This document shows positions 62,410-64,000 of a stretch of DNA of 64,000 bases, one piece after another; the stretch's first letter is position 1; each line of letters opens with the position of its first letter. The notes beneath the pieces are model-generated. The model was not told the origin of the DNA and searched no databases. It was given only the letters and a program-made list of their open reading frames with translations. A program made the position numbers and the translations under genes. Source of the DNA: Talinum fruticosum (taxonomy: Eukaryota; Streptophyta; Magnoliopsida; Caryophyllales; Talinaceae); contig JAITYX010000085.1 of the NCBI GenBank assembly GCA_021018815.1, positions 186,001 through 250,000 on the forward strand, given 5' to 3'.

Positions 62410-62468
<59 letters not shown>
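62410..62468. repeat. (AT)n microsatellite
   Basis: About 29 AT dinucleotides, uninterrupted. Confidence 0.95.
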
Positions 62469-62469
<1 letters not shown>

Positions 62470-62474
<5 letters not shown>

Positions 62475-64000
62475 TTTATATGTTGTATGAAAGAGCATGA
62501 ACTAGAAGAATTTAACTTGCAAATGCCCTCAATCTTCTAATGATTGATCCGGGTGCAATTTAGTTTGGTATCACAAGTAGGTTGGGGCCTCAAAACGGAA
62601 GAAAATGGCCCAAACTTCACTCAAACTCTAAATATTATCTCCAACTAAAATTATATATCGCGCCATTGCCAATATCTATAAATAGCCTTGCACAGGGGTT
62701 TGTGAGTGTTAGAAAGTTGAGAGGAAATAGCCGCCAAAAGGCAAGATCAACATGGATAAACTTTTTGTTGGAATAAAAGGAGCGTTGTCTGGGATAAAAG
62801 GAGTGTTGCCAAATATCTAGGGAGACTGAAAATCAAAGAAAACCAAATCACCAACTAGTTAAAAAGGAATGCCATGATTTATAAAGTATACGGTTCAAGT
62901 GAATTTGAGAGTTCCATGATAAAAAAATTAAAAAAAAAAAAAGAAAGTGTGTTTTAGGCCTTAACGCAACCGCCCGTTTCATAACAGGCTGATACCTTAG
63001 CATTCAAATAGGTGACTCATCTAGCCTACATTGTCCCAAAACCCTATATAAGACATAGGTTGATTAAGAGATCTTTGGGCTTGTACTAAGACAATTTTGA
63101 CGATCCTTTCACTTAATTTTAGCATTTCATAATGTCTAATTTAGGATTCTTATATATGTTTTATATTTTGTTAGATAATAAGTCAAAAGAGTAAAAATTG
63201 AAAGCTACTAAAGATTAAAGGAGTCAAAAGAAGGCTCATGGTTTAAGCTTGAGGACGCAAAGAGCAAAGAAAAAGGAAGTCCAACATTAGAGCATGAGGA
63301 CGCAAAGAGCAAAGAACAAGAAGGAAGTCCAACATTAGATGACACTCTAGTGCTAGTGTTTGGCACTCTCATGCCAGTGTGTGACACTCTCATGCCAAAT
63401 TTTATCTTTTTAGAACTCGAATCAGTAGGGTGGTACGGTTATGACAGTGCCATGTGGCACGACAATGTCATCTTAGTTTTTGGGTTGTATAAATATGTTG
63501 TTTCACCTCCGAAATCGAGTAATTGACATTTTAGTGATTTTTTAGGGTTTTTATCTACAGCTTCGTCTCTATACTCTCTTGTTACCTTAAATTTTAGTTA
63601 ATGTAAGTTTAGTCTTTTTAGTTTCTCCTTAATTGCTTAGTTAATTTCATGAAGTTTGATGTTCTTTTCTCTCAATTAGTCCATGCTGTGTTTTAATTCC
63701 TAAAAAATCCACTCCAAATCTACTTATTTAGATATAAGAGAGGGTAAAAGATAGTAAAGACTCACCTTTAAGAAGGTTTAAAGCTTTTCCTCCTTTTTGT
63801 AATCTTAACCTCTTTGATTGCAATTTGTCTTAAATTTCTATCTCTTTTCCTTTTCTTTTGATTTTCAATAATTTAGACCCACCATAGAAAGCTCATGTCA
63901 ATAAAGTTGTTTGCTTGGAAAAGAAAATGGAGGTGGTCTATGGATTACTCAACTTGGGTAATTTTTCTTTAATATGTTACCTTTTATTGCTTTTTGTAAT
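62470..64000. other. LTR-retrotransposon-like, non-coding sequence running off the right edge
   Basis: No coding frame is supported. There is a ~45-bp tandem duplication (63251-63295 and 63296-63342, GAGGACGCAAAGAGCAAAGAA). It is followed by CACTCTAGTGCTAGTGTTTGG and two further CACTCTCATGCCA words. Next come a TATA-like TGTATAAATATG near 63485 and TTTTTTAGGGTTTTTATC near 63538. This succession resembles the promoter half of plant Ty3/gypsy LTRs. Neither end of an LTR is identified, so the call is tentative. Confidence 0.3.

Overview
The window is nuclear DNA from a flowering plant, most likely a eudicot. It is AT-rich, with short exons split by GT-AG introns (plus one GC-AG), plant-type gene families, and much of its length made of decayed transposable elements. 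I cannot name the species from sequence alone.

Layout. (a) 1-4640, minus strand: 5' part of a YIF1-family Golgi/ER membrane protein gene that runs off the left edge, with a ~3.1 kb first coding intron holding a DNA-transposon-like repeat. (b) 4641-4937: a ~300 bp head-to-head intergenic region containing an intact nuclear initiator tRNA-Met gene. (c) 4938-11021, plus strand: a six-exon PIG3/zeta-crystallin-like quinone oxidoreductase gene with a GC-AG first intron. One base is missing inside the glycine-rich nucleotide-binding motif. (d) 11.9-14.1 kb: a degenerate GRF-type zinc-finger gene and a decayed Mutator-like (MULE) transposase. (e) 14-28 kb: AT-rich DNA, a TIR-type repeat split by a ~3.3 kb solo-LTR-like insertion, a 5'-truncated LINE, a MITE carrying a TTA microsatellite, and a purine-rich tract. 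(f) 28.2-32.2 kb: a tandem array with units of about 157 bp, interrupted by a 2.9 kb solo LTR with a perfect 5-bp target duplication. (g) 32.6-41.8 kb: a degenerate plant-mobile-domain-like fragment with a 125-bp tandem duplication, MITEs, and a short ORF encoding only a GIP1 N-terminal-like segment. (h) 44.3-48.8 kb, minus strand: a heavily frameshifted autonomous-type Helitron remnant (Rep plus PIF1-like helicase). (i) 54.4-56.5 kb, plus strand: an intact two-exon thioredoxin-like gene (222 aa). (j) 56.8-62.3 kb: LINE remnants, one with a perfect 19-bp target-site duplication. (k) 63-64 kb: LTR-like sequence with small duplications.

The believable host genes are the YIF1-like gene, the tRNA, the quinone oxidoreductase (possibly broken) and the thioredoxin-like protein. 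They do not form a pathway; linkage looks incidental apart from the shared YIF1/oxidoreductase promoter region. I found no CRISPR array, no rRNA and no convincing novel multi-gene system. The most notable items are the frameshift in the oxidoreductase, the initiator tRNA inside a divergent promoter, the solo LTR with non-canonical TATA termini inside a tandem array, and the chimeric GIP1-like ORF.
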